The notes under the pieces: model-generated
The model's input: only the letters and a program-made list of their open reading frames with translations
What the model was told of the DNA's origin: nothing
Databases searched by the model: none
Assembly (NCBI RefSeq): GCF_020991085.1
Contig: NZ_CP087719.1
Coordinates: 434,001 to 498,000 of the forward strand
DNA: 64,000 bases
From: Roseomonas sp. OT10
Lineage (GTDB): Bacteria; Pseudomonadota; Alphaproteobacteria; Acetobacterales; Acetobacteraceae
Reading direction: 5' to 3'
In this document: one piece after another, positions 46,159 through 55,226 of the stretch
How the letters are laid out: each line of letters opens with the position of its first letter
How positions within the stretch are numbered: the stretch's first letter is position 1
Position numbers and translations under genes: made by a program

Positions 46159-47781
46159 TCATCCGGCCGCCATCTCCTCCTCGCGCCCCTCGACCATGGC
46201 CATCAGCGTCTCCAGCACGTCCGCCTCCGCCGCCGGCTTGTCGCGGCGCAGCCGGGCGATGCGGGGGAAGCGCATGGCGACGCCGGAGCGGTGGCGGTTG
46301 GAGAGCTGGGCGGCGTCGAAGATCACCTCCAGCACGAGGGCCTTCTCCACCTCCCGCACCGGGCCGAAGCGGCCGGTGGTGTGCTCCCGCACCCAGCGGT
46401 CGAGCCAGACCAGCTCCTGGTCGGTATAGCCGGAATAGGCCTTGCCTACCGGCACCAGCTCCCGCACCCCGTCGGCATCGGTGCGCCACAGGCCGAAGGT
46501 GTAGTCGGAATAATAGGAGGAGCGCTTCCCGTGCCCGCGCTGGGCGTACATCAGCACGGCATCGACGGAGAGCGGGGCGCGCTTCCACTTCCACCACAGC
46601 CCCTTCACCCGCCCGGCGACATAGGGGCTGTCGGCGCGCTTGAGCATCAGCCCCTCGATCGAGGCGGCGCGTGCCCCCTCGCGCAGTCGTTCCAGGTGAT
46701 GGACGGAGGAGAAGGCGATCTGCGGCGACAGGTCCATCCGCGCCGGCCCCACCCGCGCGAACCACGCCTCCAGCCGCTCCCGCCGCGCATCGAAGGGCAG
46801 GGGGCGCAGATCCTCCTCGCCGTCCAGGAGCAGGTCGTAGAGCCGCACGCCGACCGGGAAGTCGGCCTGCAGCTTCGGGGTGATGACCTTGCGGTTCAGC
46901 CGCTGCTGCAAGTCCGAGAAGGGCGCCACCGCCCCGTCGCGCACCACCAGCAGCTCGCCATCCAGCACGCCGCGGAACTCCATCGCCTCCACGATCTCGG
47001 GGAAGGCGTTGGACACGTCCTCGCCGGTGCGCGACCACAGCCGCCGCCCGGCGGGTGTGGCGGAGAGCTGCACGCGGATGCCGTCCCACTTCCACTCCGC
47101 CCGCCAGCGCTCCGGCTCCGCCTCCACCGCCGGCCGGTCGGCCGCCTCCAGCGGATGGGCCAGCATCAGCGGCCGGAACACCGGCGCGTCCTTGGGGTCC
47201 GGCCGCTCGCCGCGCCCCTCCAGCCAGCGGAACAGCGGCAGGTAGGGCGGGGCGACGCCATGCCAGACCTCCTCGATCTCCTCCACCGGCTGCCCGGCCC
47301 ATTCCGCCAGCGCCGTCTTGGCCAGCCGGGCGCTGACGCCCACGCGCAGCCCGCCCGTCACCAGCTTGATCAGCGCCAGCCGCCCGCCCGCATCCAGGCT
47401 GTCGAGCCACCCTTCCACCAGCCCCGGCACCTCGGCGCGCGAGGCCAGCTCCAGCCCCTCCACCACCTCGCTCAACGAGGGCGGCGGCGCGTTCCGTCCC
47501 GGCCTCTCCGGCCAGATCAGCGCCACCGTCTCGGCGAAATCCCCCACATAATCGTGCGACAGCGCCAGCAGCACCGGGTCCACCCGCTGCGCCACCAGGT
47601 CCCGGATCACCATCGGCTTGGCCGCGGTGAAGACCAGCTCCCCCGTCAGCGCCGCCAGCCCCACCCCCCGGTCGGGGTCCGGCTGCTCGGCGAACCAGCG
47701 CCGCAGCAGCGCCAGCTTCGCCAGCCGCCCGGGCGTGAAGACCAGCCGTTCCAGCAGGTCGGCGAAGGCAGGGAGGCTCAT
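46159..47781 (-). CDS. ATP-dependent DNA ligase (bacterial, exonuclease-associated type)
   Basis: Joins DNA ends through a lysyl-AMP intermediate. The 540-residue product has an N-terminal ligase DNA-binding domain (1-190), the nucleotidyltransferase motif I AEWKWDGIRVQL with the catalytic Lys at 231, motif Ia/III SRTGEDVSNAFPEIV and VLDGELLV, motif IV IEGLMLKRADSPYV, motif V GLWWKWKRAPLSVDAVLMYA, and a C-terminal OB fold. This is the family encoded with a beta-lactamase-fold exonuclease, a DEXH helicase and a metallophosphoesterase in a predicted DNA-repair set; the exonuclease gene is just upstream, the other two are absent here. Confidence 0.93.
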   Translation of the reverse strand: MSLPAFADLLERLVFTPGRLAKLALLRRWFAEQPDPDRGVGLAALTGELVFTAAKPMVIRDLVAQRVDPVLLALSHDYVGDFAETVALIWPERPGRNAPPPSLSEVVEGLELASRAEVPGLVEGWLDSLDAGGRLALIKLVTGGLRVGVSARLAKTALAEWAGQPVEEIEEVWHGVAPPYLPLFRWLEGRGERPDPKDAPVFRPLMLAHPLEAADRPAVEAEPERWRAEWKWDGIRVQLSATPAGRRLWSRTGEDVSNAFPEIVEAMEFRGVLDGELLVVRDGAVAPFSDLQQRLNRKVITPKLQADFPVGVRLYDLLLDGEEDLRPLPFDARRERLEAWFARVGPARMDLSPQIAFSSVHHLERLREGARAASIEGLMLKRADSPYVAGRVKGLWWKWKRAPLSVDAVLMYAQRGHGKRSSYYSDYTFGLWRTDADGVRELVPVGKAYSGYTDQELVWLDRWVREHTTGRFGPVREVEKALVLEVIFDAAQLSNRHRSGVAMRFPRIARLRRDKPAAEADVLETLMAMVEGREEEMAAG

Positions 47782-47837
47782 GGGCGGGCGTGGGCGCGCG
47801 TGGCCCGTGGGAAGGGCGCTGCCCTTCCCACACCCAT

Positions 47838-47987
47838 CCCGCCAGGAGCAGAGCCCCTGGACCCCCTTTCATAATTGCGCTGCCGGAGAGGAGGTCTCCT
47901 CGACGGCGTAGCCGCGTCGAGGAGACCTCCTCTCCGGCAGCGCCGCTCTTTTACGAATAGGGGTCCAGGGGCTCTGCTCCTGGCGGG
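47838..47987. repeat. 150-bp nested palindrome between exonuclease and ligase genes
   Basis: Outer arms 47838-47865 and 47960-47987 (28 bp, perfect) enclose inner arms 47877-47905 and 47915-47943 (29 bp, perfect) with a 9-nt loop. The asymmetric spacers are 11 and 16 nt. The outer arm contains GTCCAGGGGCTCTGCTCCTGG, similar in design to CCAGGGCCCGCAGGGTCCTGG of the 420-bp elements. It would fold as a very stable cruciform or RNA hairpin, and separates two genes expected to be co-transcribed. Confidence 0.85.
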
Positions 47988-48040
47988 GGGTGCAGGGGGG
48001 CGGAGCCCTCCCTGCGAGTCACGGGCGCCCACGTCCGCCG

Positions 48041-49156
48041 TCATGCCGCCACCGCCTCGGCGAAGCCGCTGCCGACCGGTGCGGCGTCCTCGCCGGGCGT
48101 GCTGGCATGGCCGCCGACGCCGGGGGGCTCGGGGGTGTCGTCGTCCTCGTCGCGACCGACGAGGTGGAGGGCGCGGCCGCGGATGCCGCGGCTGGCGAGG
48201 GCGTGGACCAGGGCGTCGTCGCGGCCGTGGGTGACCCAGACTTCCGGGGCCTGGACCTCGACGCAGGTGGCCAGCAGCTCGTCCCAGTCGGCGTGGTCGC
48301 TGATGACCAGGGGCAGCTCGACGCCGCGCAGCTTCGCGCGCTGACGCACGGTCATCCAGCCGGAGGCGGCGCAGGTGACGGGGTCGGCGAGGCGGCGGGC
48401 CCAGGGGGTGGCCTCGGCCGAAGGCGGGGCGAGGACGATCTCGCCGGCTAGGATGGGCGGGTGACCGCGCTTCAGGCCGGTGGGGACGGGCTCCAGCGGG
48501 CCGAGGGGGGTGCCCAGGCGCTCGTACAGGTCGCAAAGGGTGCGCAGCGCGCCGTGCAGGTGGATGGGGCGGTCGTAGCCGGCCTGGCGGAGCAGGGCGA
48601 TCACCCGCTGCGTCTTGCCCAGGGCATAGGCACCGACGATGTGGGCGCGCTCCGGGAAGAGGCGCTGGCTGGCGAGGAGGCGGGCGATCTCGTGCGCGGC
48701 CGGCGGGTGGCGGAAGACCGGCAGGGCGAAGGTGGCCTCGGTGACGAAGACGTCGCAGGCCACCGGCTCGAAGGGGGCGCAGGTGGGGTCGGGGGCGCGC
48801 TTGTAGTCGCCGGAGACGACGATGCGGCTGCCCTGCCACTCCAGCACGACCTGGGCGGAGCCGAGGACGTGGCCGGCGGGGACCAGGGTGATCCGCACGC
48901 CGCGATGGGTCAGGGAGCGGCCGTATTCCAGCGCCAGGCGCTCCCGCCCGGCCCGATCGCCCATGCGGGCGGCCATGATGGCGAGGGTGGCGGGGGTGGC
49001 GAGGACGCTGTCATGCCCCGGTCGGGCGTGGTCCGCATGGCCGTGGCTGATGACGGCCCGGGCAACGGGGCGGGCCGGGTCCACGTAGAAATCCCCCGGC
49101 TCGCACCAGAGGCCGAGGGGGGTGACGCGGATCCAGTCCTGGGGGTGGGGAGCCAT
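48041..49156 (-). CDS. Ligase-associated DNA exonuclease (metallo-beta-lactamase fold)
   Basis: Beta-CASP-type metallo-beta-lactamase nuclease, 371 residues. The metal motif is AVISHGHADHARPG, followed by VPAGHVLGSAQVVLEWQG, VVSGDYKRAPDPTCAPFEPV, and the late His motif LVISDHADWDELL. These proteins are usually called ligase-associated DNA damage response exonucleases or mRNA 3'-end processing-like factors. The C-terminal 40 residues are acidic and Pro/Gly-rich. Starts at 49156 and 49162 are both possible. It precedes the ligase gene by 260 bp filled by the palindrome. Confidence 0.92.
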   Translation of the reverse strand: MAPHPQDWIRVTPLGLWCEPGDFYVDPARPVARAVISHGHADHARPGHDSVLATPATLAIMAARMGDRAGRERLALEYGRSLTHRGVRITLVPAGHVLGSAQVVLEWQGSRIVVSGDYKRAPDPTCAPFEPVACDVFVTEATFALPVFRHPPAAHEIARLLASQRLFPERAHIVGAYALGKTQRVIALLRQAGYDRPIHLHGALRTLCDLYERLGTPLGPLEPVPTGLKRGHPPILAGEIVLAPPSAEATPWARRLADPVTCAASGWMTVRQRAKLRGVELPLVISDHADWDELLATCVEVQAPEVWVTHGRDDALVHALASRGIRGRALHLVGRDEDDDTPEPPGVGGHASTPGEDAAPVGSGFAEAVAA

Positions 49157-49256
49157 GCCCATCGGAGATGGGGGCGTGCGCCCGGGGGGCAACCATGGGG
49201 GCAACCCTGGGGAGGCCACCGTGGCCGCAGGGCCGGCGACGACCCTTGGGGAACCC

Positions 49257-49278
49257 GTGGGCGGCCGCCGCCGCCCAC
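49257..49278 (-). terminator. Hairpin after the lytic transglycosylase gene
   Basis: GTGGGCGGC (49257-49265) pairs perfectly with GCCGCCCAC (49270-49278), loop 4 nt, 5 nt beyond the stop at 49284 on the minus strand. No U-tract follows. Confidence 0.45.
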
Positions 49279-49283
49279 CCGGC

Positions 49284-50039
49284 TCAGCGCTCGGACGCCT
49301 CGGCGATCTCCAGCAGGGCCTCGCCGTTGCGGCGGTCGCGGGCGTAGGAGGCGCCGCAGCGCTCGTCGGCCAGGACACGGGTCCCGGGGTTCTCCGCCTG
49401 GATCTTCGCCTGGACCTTGCAGACCAGCCGGTTGGCCACGCGCGGGGAGCCGCCGTTCCAGCGGCGGATGGCGTCACCCCAGTCGCCCGTGCGGTCGTAC
49501 ATCACCCGCAGGTGGTTCGCCGCCCAGTCGGCGGCCCGCACCGGGTCGAGCGGCCAGTCGCTGTTGCGGGCATGGGCGCGGGCGTTGATCTGCATGCAGC
49601 CGGCCATCACGGAGCGGCCGCCCGCGTTGCGGTAGAGGCGCCGGGCGTCGTCGATGTTGGACGGGAAGTGGGCCCGGCCACCGATGCTGAGGGCATAGGC
49701 ATGCAGGCCGGACTCGGCCAGGGCGATGCCGACCATGATGCCGCGGGGCAGGCCGTGGTTGATCTCGGCCTGCCGCGCGGCGTCCAGGCAGGCGGCGCGG
49801 GGGCTGGCCATCGCGTCCTGCGCCCGGGCGCCCTGGGAGGCCAGCAGGCCGGCGGCGAGGGTGGCGGCGCCGAGGACGCAGCCGGTGACGGCCCGCTTTT
49901 CCAGCGGGCGGGTTGTCGATCTGAGGCGGCCCCGCCCTGTGGCGGGTCTGGAATGGAGGGCGCTCCTCGGCGTCTCGCACGGGAACGCCGCGTCTCGTCG
50001 CCGGTGCGGGGGCACCGACAGGCTGCTCGCGGGCGTCAT
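49284..50039 (-). CDS. Lytic transglycosylase (SLT domain) protein
   Basis: A 251-residue secreted or membrane-anchored murein hydrolase. A long basic N-terminus (about 48 residues) leads into a hydrophobic signal AVTGCVLGAATLAAGLLA with a likely cleavage near GARAQDA. The SLT core has the catalytic Glu in MVGIALAESGLHAYA and the family motif SVMAGCMQINARAHA. Such short SLT proteins often accompany conjugation or secretion machines, but none is nearby. The ATG at 50039 is far upstream of the signal, so a later start is possible. Confidence 0.82.
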   Translation of the reverse strand: MTPASSLSVPPHRRRDAAFPCETPRSALHSRPATGRGRLRSTTRPLEKRAVTGCVLGAATLAAGLLASQGARAQDAMASPRAACLDAARQAEINHGLPRGIMVGIALAESGLHAYALSIGGRAHFPSNIDDARRLYRNAGGRSVMAGCMQINARAHARNSDWPLDPVRAADWAANHLRVMYDRTGDWGDAIRRWNGGSPRVANRLVCKVQAKIQAENPGTRVLADERCGASYARDRRNGEALLEIAEASER

Positions 50040-50467
50040 GGCCCATGGGCCTAGCAGCCCATGGTGGCCTGTGGAAACAAGAACGTATTCCTAAAAGACC
50101 GAAAAGGCCGTAGGAACGACCCAGCCTCGGTTTGCAGGAAGAACGTCCGCGCGGGGAAAAGTTCGCTCCGGCAGGACCTCACCTTGTCGCGACCGGCCGA
50201 CGGCCGACGGCGGGTGGCGGCGGCTGGGTGTGCGGAAAAAGCCGTGATTCCAGCCTGCCAGCGACCTTGGCGGTCTGGCCGGGGCCAGTGGCCGGCCCGG
50301 CAGGCGGAGCCGGGCCCCGGTGCAAGCCGCCCGTCCCGATGCCGCCCCGGGAGCGGGCAGGTTTCCTGTTTTGTTATGGATGCGGAATTTCCTGCCGGGG
50401 ACAGCGCCGTGGCCGCGGCGGGACCCGCGGCGCGGCCCCTCGCGGGCGGCGCCTCCCTGGGGGCCGC
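50040..50467. other. 428-bp intergenic region, no confident gene
   Basis: An open plus-strand frame (50061-50471) exists, but its low-complexity Arg/Gly/Ala content and mixed codon character argue against coding. The part near 50080-50115 is AT-richer and may hold the transglycosylase promoter. Otherwise nothing recognised. Confidence 0.4.
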
Positions 50468-51400
50468 CTAGCCGATCAGGAAGCAGCGGCCGATTTCGGC
50501 GCCCAGGCGGATGTTGTCGTTCACCACCGAGGTCAGGAACTCGTGCAGCCCGCGCCGCATGACCTCCTCGACCCGGACGTTGTCGTCGCAGCGGGCCAGC
50601 AGGGCCTGCGACAGCTCCCGGCAGTCGCCGCACAGGTTGGCATCGGCCGCGGCGATCTCCGCCAGCGTCCGGTCGACCCGGCCGTAGCAGAAGCGCAGCG
50701 AGCGCGGCATCTCCCGGCGCAGCAGCAGCAGCTCCGCCACCCGCCCCGGCTCCAGCCGGCTGCGGTAGAGGTACTGGTAGGCGCGGAGCGAGGCGACGGA
50801 GCGCAGCACCGCCTGCCACTGCACCTGCCCCTCGATCTCGGGGGCGGAGAAGGAGGCATGGCGGGCATCGAGCAGCCGGGCGGTGTTGTCCGCCCGCTCC
50901 AGCATCGTGCCGAGATGGGTGAAGCGCCAGGAATCATCGCGCAGCATGGTGTCCGCCGCGGCGCCGTTGAAGGCCAGGCTGCGCGCCTTCACCCAGTCCA
51001 GGAAGCCCGGCAGCCGGTCGTCCTGCACAGCCTCGCCGCCCATCCGGCGCAGCTCGATCCAGGTGTCGTTCACCGCCTCCCACATGTCCACCGTCAGGGC
51101 GGTGCGCACGGCACGGGCGTTGCGCCGCGCCGCCTCGAGGCAGGAGGCGATGGAGGAGGGGTTCTCGTGGTCCAGCGTCAGCCACTCCACCACCGCGCGG
51201 CCGGAGGCCTCCGGCTGGCGGGCGCGAAAGTCGGGGTCGGTGCCGGAGGCGAGCAGCAGCGCCGCCCATTCGGCCGTCTCCCCCTCGCCGGGGCTGATGG
51301 AGGACATGCGGACGCTGGCATGCAGGCCGCGGGCGATGTTCCCCGCGCGCTCGGAGTAGCGGCCCAGCCAGAACAGGCTGTCGGCGGTGCGGGCGAGCAT
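50468..51400 (-). CDS. Alpha-E domain-containing protein
   Basis: A 310-residue alpha-helical 'alpha-E' protein beginning MLARTADSLFWLGRYSERAG, the family signature. Genes of this family sit next to circularly permuted ATP-grasp proteins and often a transglutaminase-like protein, a set predicted to make or modify a peptide; no product is proven. Its ATG shares one base with the stop of the ATP-grasp gene (TGATG), so the two are coupled. No transglutaminase gene follows here. Confidence 0.92.
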   Translation of the reverse strand: MLARTADSLFWLGRYSERAGNIARGLHASVRMSSISPGEGETAEWAALLLASGTDPDFRARQPEASGRAVVEWLTLDHENPSSIASCLEAARRNARAVRTALTVDMWEAVNDTWIELRRMGGEAVQDDRLPGFLDWVKARSLAFNGAAADTMLRDDSWRFTHLGTMLERADNTARLLDARHASFSAPEIEGQVQWQAVLRSVASLRAYQYLYRSRLEPGRVAELLLLRREMPRSLRFCYGRVDRTLAEIAAADANLCGDCRELSQALLARCDDNVRVEEVMRRGLHEFLTSVVNDNIRLGAEIGRCFLIG

Positions 51401-52950
51401 CAGGCGGAAGCCTCCCCACCCGGGGCCGGCCCGCCGGGTGGCGGCGGGGCCATCGGGGCCATGGGCTTCATCGCCTGGGTCATCCCGCCCATGCTCTGCG
51501 TCATGCCGTCCGGTCCCATGGACTGCCTCGGCCCCTCCTGCAGCACCCAGGTGTCCTTGGTGCCGCCGCCCTGGGAGGAGTTGACCACCAGGCTGCCGTC
51601 GCGCAGGGCCACGCGGGTCAGCCCGCCGGGGACGATCCGCACCTCCCGCCCGAACAGGACGAAGGGGCGCAGATCCACGTGGCGCGGCGCGAGCTTGCCG
51701 TCCGCCAGCGTCGGCACGGTGGAGAGCGCCAGCGTCGGCTGGGCGATGTAGTCGTCCGGATTCTCCCGGATCAGGGTCGCGAACTTGTCGCGCTCCGGCT
51801 GGGTGGCGTGCGGCCCGACCAGCATGCCGTAGCCGCCGGAGCCGCGCGCCAGCTTGACCACCAGCTTGTCGAGGTTCGACAGCACGTAGTCCCGGTCCTC
51901 GTCGCGCGAGCACATGTAGGTCAGCACGTTCTGCAGGATCGGTTCCTCGCCCAGGTAGAAGCGCACCATGGCGGGGACGTAGGGGTAGACGGCCTTGTCG
52001 TCGGCCACGCCGGCGCCCGGCGCGTTGGCCAGCGCCACCCGGCCGGCGCGGTAGGCGCGCATCAGCCCGGGGACGCCCAGCGCGCTGTCCGGGCGGAAGG
52101 CCTCGGGGTCGAGGAACTCGTCGTCGATGCGGCGGTAGATGACGTCGACCTTCTTCGGGCCGGCGGTGGTGCGCATGTACACCGTGTCGTCGCGCACCAG
52201 CAGGTCCGCGCCCTCCACCAGCTCCACCCCCATCTCGTCGGCGAGGAAGGAGTGCTCGTAGTAGGCGCTGTTGTAGGGGCCGGGCGTGAGGACGACCACG
52301 GTGGGCCCGCCGTCGGAGCAGGTGGGCGGCGCCAGGGACTTCAGCGTCTCCAGCAGTTCCTGCGGGTACTGGCTGACCGGCGCGATGCGGTGGGCGGCGC
52401 AGAGGTTGGGCAGGAGGCGCAGCATCGCCTCCCGGTTCTCCAGCATGTAGGACACGCCCGACGGGGTGCGGCAGTTGTCCTCCAGCACGTGGAAGGCGTC
52501 CGGCCCGGTGCGGACCAGGTCGATGCCCGAGATCGGCGTCCAGACCCCGCCCGGCGGGGTGAAGCCCACCATCTCCTTGCGGTAGCCCTCGTTCTCCAGG
52601 ACCAGGGCCGCGGGGATGATCCCCTCCTTCAGGATGCGCCCCTCGTTGTAGACGTCCTGCAGGAAGGCGTTCAGCGCCCGCACCCGCTGCTCCAGGCCGG
52701 TGGCGAGGCTGTCCCACTCCGCCTTCGACAGGATGCGGGGGACCACGTCGAAGGGGATCAGCCGCTCCGGGTCCCCCCCTTCCGTGTAGACGGCGAAGGT
52801 GACGCCGATGCGCCGGAACAGCGCCTCCGCCTCCCGCCGCTTGACCTCAAGTCCCTCGCTGCCATGGGCGTCGAGGTAACGGGCGAAGGCCGCGTAGGGC
52901 GCGCGGACCTCTCCGTCGTCGTTCATCTCGTCAAAGGCTCTTGCGACCAT
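51400..52950 (-). CDS. Circularly permuted ATP-grasp type 2 family protein
   Basis: A 516-residue ATP-grasp-like ligase of the circularly permuted type. Typical segments: GIIPAALVLENEGYRKEMVG, ISGIDLVRTGPDAFHVLEDN, RTPSGVSYMLENREAMLRLL, and the ATP-binding part LVVKLARGSGGYGMLVGPHA. The last 45 residues are Met/Pro/Gly-rich (repeated SMGGMTQAMKP type) and look disordered. It forms an operon with the alpha-E gene. The partner substrate is unknown; these pairs are predicted peptide ligases. Confidence 0.93.
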   Translation of the reverse strand: MVARAFDEMNDDGEVRAPYAAFARYLDAHGSEGLEVKRREAEALFRRIGVTFAVYTEGGDPERLIPFDVVPRILSKAEWDSLATGLEQRVRALNAFLQDVYNEGRILKEGIIPAALVLENEGYRKEMVGFTPPGGVWTPISGIDLVRTGPDAFHVLEDNCRTPSGVSYMLENREAMLRLLPNLCAAHRIAPVSQYPQELLETLKSLAPPTCSDGGPTVVVLTPGPYNSAYYEHSFLADEMGVELVEGADLLVRDDTVYMRTTAGPKKVDVIYRRIDDEFLDPEAFRPDSALGVPGLMRAYRAGRVALANAPGAGVADDKAVYPYVPAMVRFYLGEEPILQNVLTYMCSRDEDRDYVLSNLDKLVVKLARGSGGYGMLVGPHATQPERDKFATLIRENPDDYIAQPTLALSTVPTLADGKLAPRHVDLRPFVLFGREVRIVPGGLTRVALRDGSLVVNSSQGGGTKDTWVLQEGPRQSMGPDGMTQSMGGMTQAMKPMAPMAPPPPGGPAPGGEASA

Positions 52951-53269
52951 GGATCGAAGGTACAGCAAGCCTCGTGCCGGGGAAGATACCCAGGCTGGCC
53001 TTTGATACGGTCGGCGACCATGGGAAGGCGGGGCCCGCGGCCCCGGCCGGCGGTGTCCCGCCACGCGCGGACGCCCCGCCCGGCCACGGGACCGCCCGCC
53101 CCGGGAGGGCCGGGCGGCCGGGCCTGCCTTGCGGGGGCCGGGGCGGCCGTGCCAAGCGTCCCGCGCGCGGGACCCGTCCAGCCGCCGGCCCGTCGCCGGC
53201 GGCCGACGGGTCCCCGGTCCCCGGCCCCGGTCCCCGGACTGGCCGAGGTCCGGGCAGGAGAGCTTCGGG
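52951..53269. other. 319-bp divergent region between ATP-grasp and gnd genes
   Basis: The first 60 bp (52951-53010) are the least GC-rich and may hold the promoter of the ATP-grasp operon. 53190-53245 carries short CCCCGGT/CCCCGGC tandem repeats. No gene was seen. Confidence 0.35.
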
Positions 53270-54298
53270 ATGCGTATCGGGATGGTCGGGCTGGGGCGGA
53301 TGGGGGCGAACCTGGCCCGCCGCCTGCTGCGCGCGGGGCACGAGGCGGTGGTGTGGGACCGCGACGCGGCCGCCGTCGCCGCCCTGGCGGGGGAGGGCGC
53401 GCGCGGCGCGGACGGGCTGGCCGGGCTGGTGGCGCAGCTGGAGGCGCCGCGCACGGTCTGGGTGATGCTGCCGGCGGGCGCGGCGACGGAGGGGGCGGTG
53501 GCCGAGCTGGCCGGGCTGCTCTCGGCCGGCGACTGCATCATCGAGGGCGGCAACTCCAACTGGAAGGATTCCCGCCGTCGCGCCGCCGAGGTGGCGGAGA
53601 AGGGCGTGGACTACCTCGACATCGGCACCTCGGGCGGGGTCTGGGGGCTGGAGCGCGGCTATTGTCTGATGATCGGCGGCCCGGCCGGCACGGTGCAGCG
53701 CCTCGACCCCGTCTTCGCCGCGCTCGCCCCGGGCGAGGGAAGCGCCGCCCCGACGCCGGGGCGCACGGGCGACCCCCGTCCGCCGCGCGGCTACGTCCAT
53801 GCCGGGCCGAACGGCGCCGGGCACTACGCCAAGATGATCCACAACGGCATCGAGTACGGCATGATGCAGGCCTTCGCCGAAGGCTTCGACCTGCTGCGCG
53901 CGGCCAACGAGACGCACGGCCTGGACATCCCGCTGCCGGACGTGGCCGAGGCCTGGCGCCGCGGCTCCGTCGTCGCCTCCTGGCTGCTCGACCTGACGGC
54001 GCAGGCGCTGGCGGGCGACCCGGCGCTGGCGGCCTATGCCGGCCGCGTCGGCGATTCCGGCGAGGGCCGCTGGACCGTGCAGGAGGCGGTGGAGACGGGC
54101 ACCCCGGCCCCCGTGCTGACCGCCGCCCTCTATGCCCGCTTCCGCTCGCGCCAGGAGGCCTCCTTCGCCGACCGGGCGCTCTCGGCGATGCGCCACGCCT
54201 TCGGCGGTCACGTCGAGCCCCCGGCGACGGCCGGGACCGTGCCCCCCAGCGCGTCGGGCGGGCATCCGGCCGCACCGCAGCCCCCCGCCAGCCGGTGA
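53270..54298 (+). CDS. gnd: 6-Phosphogluconate dehydrogenase, decarboxylating (short type)
   Basis: Oxidative pentose phosphate enzyme: 6-phosphogluconate to ribulose 5-phosphate and CO2. At 342 residues it belongs to the short GndA/YqeC-type branch (about 300-340), not the 470-residue enterobacterial type. Rossmann motif MRIGMVGLGRMGANLARRLL; substrate motifs IIEGGNSNWKDSRRRA, DIGTSGGVWGLERGYCLMIG, and GAGHYAKMIHNGIEYGMMQA. GCAGGAG lies 11 nt before the ATG. It overlaps or abuts gluconokinase, so gluconate catabolism is likely. The C-terminal 30 residues are Pro/Ala-rich. Confidence 0.93.
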   Translation: MRIGMVGLGRMGANLARRLLRAGHEAVVWDRDAAAVAALAGEGARGADGLAGLVAQLEAPRTVWVMLPAGAATEGAVAELAGLLSAGDCIIEGGNSNWKDSRRRAAEVAEKGVDYLDIGTSGGVWGLERGYCLMIGGPAGTVQRLDPVFAALAPGEGSAAPTPGRTGDPRPPRGYVHAGPNGAGHYAKMIHNGIEYGMMQAFAEGFDLLRAANETHGLDIPLPDVAEAWRRGSVVASWLLDLTAQALAGDPALAAYAGRVGDSGEGRWTVQEAVETGTPAPVLTAALYARFRSRQEASFADRALSAMRHAFGGHVEPPATAGTVPPSASGGHPAAPQPPASR

Positions 54299-54306
54299 GC
54301 GGCGGC

Positions 54307-54816
54307 ATGCCTCCCCGGCTGCGCGTGGTGGTGATGGGCGTCTCCGGCGCCGGCAAGAGCACGGTGGGCAAGGGGCTCGCCGACCGGCTGGGCCTGCCCT
54401 TCGGCGATGCGGACGACTTCCACCCGCCCGCCAACATCGCCAAGCAGGCGGCCGGCCAGCCGCTGAACGACGACGACCGCGCCCCCTGGCTGGCGGCGAT
54501 CGGGGCTTGGCTTGCCAGCGAATCGGGTGGGGTGGCGACCTGCTCGGCGCTGAAGCGGGCCTATCGCGACCGCCTGCGCGCCGCCTGCCCGGGCGTCGCG
54601 TTCCTGCACCTGACCGGCCCGCAGGCCCTGATCGCCGCGCGGCAGGCAGCGCGGAAGGGGCATTTCATGCCGGCCTCCCTGATCGCGAGCCAGTTCGCCA
54701 CGCTGGAGATCCCCGACCCGGAGGAGGGGGTGATCCCGCTCGACGTCTCGCTGGCGCCGGAGGCACTGGTGGAGATCGCGGTGGCCGAACTGTCGCGCCG
54801 GTCGGCCGGGACCTGA
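54307..54816 (+). CDS. gntK: Gluconokinase
   Basis: Phosphorylates gluconate to 6-phosphogluconate. The P-loop is VVMGVSGAGKSTVGKGLA, followed by FGDADDFHPPANIAKQAAGQ, LNDDDRAPWLAAIGAWL, CSALKRAYRDRLR and KGHFMPASLIASQFATLE, all standard for the family. At 169 residues the length is right. A GTG at 54295, overlapping the gnd stop by four bases, is an alternative start. Its TGA stop (54814-54816) lies in the left end of element F. With gnd it forms a gluconate operon. Confidence 0.94.
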   Translation: MPPRLRVVVMGVSGAGKSTVGKGLADRLGLPFGDADDFHPPANIAKQAAGQPLNDDDRAPWLAAIGAWLASESGGVATCSALKRAYRDRLRAACPGVAFLHLTGPQALIAARQAARKGHFMPASLIASQFATLEIPDPEEGVIPLDVSLAPEALVEIAVAELSRRSAGT

Positions 54817-55226
54817 TCCGGCCGGTGGAATGACCCGCTGTTCTGCGTGCTCGGGCGTCGGACCGGGAGGGGACGCCGTCCCCTCCCAGACCCTCCCCTG
54901 CCGGGGCCACAAGCGGGCCCCGGTCCCCGCTGGGAGTCTGGTGCTTCCGGTAGGCGTCAGCCTGCGGGCTGCACCCTGACGGAGCTCGGACAGGCGGGAC
55001 TCCGAAAAAGGTTCAGAGCGCGTCAGCGAGAACGGACACCGTACCCGCCGAGGAGCATGGCTCCTCGGCGCCTCGACCCCGTGTCAGGCTGTCCCGCGGC
55101 AGCGCCCTTTGGGTCCAGGGCCCGCAGGGTCCTGGCGGAGTGGGGGTACGGGGGCGAGGCAGCGCCTTGCCCCCGGGGAACCGGCACCCCGCTGGCACGG
55201 ATCAATGCATCCTGCCGTCCGTATGA
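54813..55226 (+). repeat. Copy F of the ~420-bp structured intergenic element
   Basis: Begins CTGATCCGGCCGGTGG at the gluconokinase stop codon and ends near CATCCTGCCGTCCGTATGAG. Inside are GGGAGGGGACG, CCGGGGCC, GAGGAGCATGGCTCCTC, CCAGGGCCCGCAGGGTCCTGG and GGGGGCGAGGC hairpin blocks in the order of copy A. Here the left end, not the right end, supplies the stop. Confidence 0.85.

Noticed and set aside
50061-50471. A 136-residue plus-strand ORF between the transglycosylase and alpha-E genes
   Set aside because: Low-complexity product, no clear start signal, overlaps the end of the alpha-E gene, no family.
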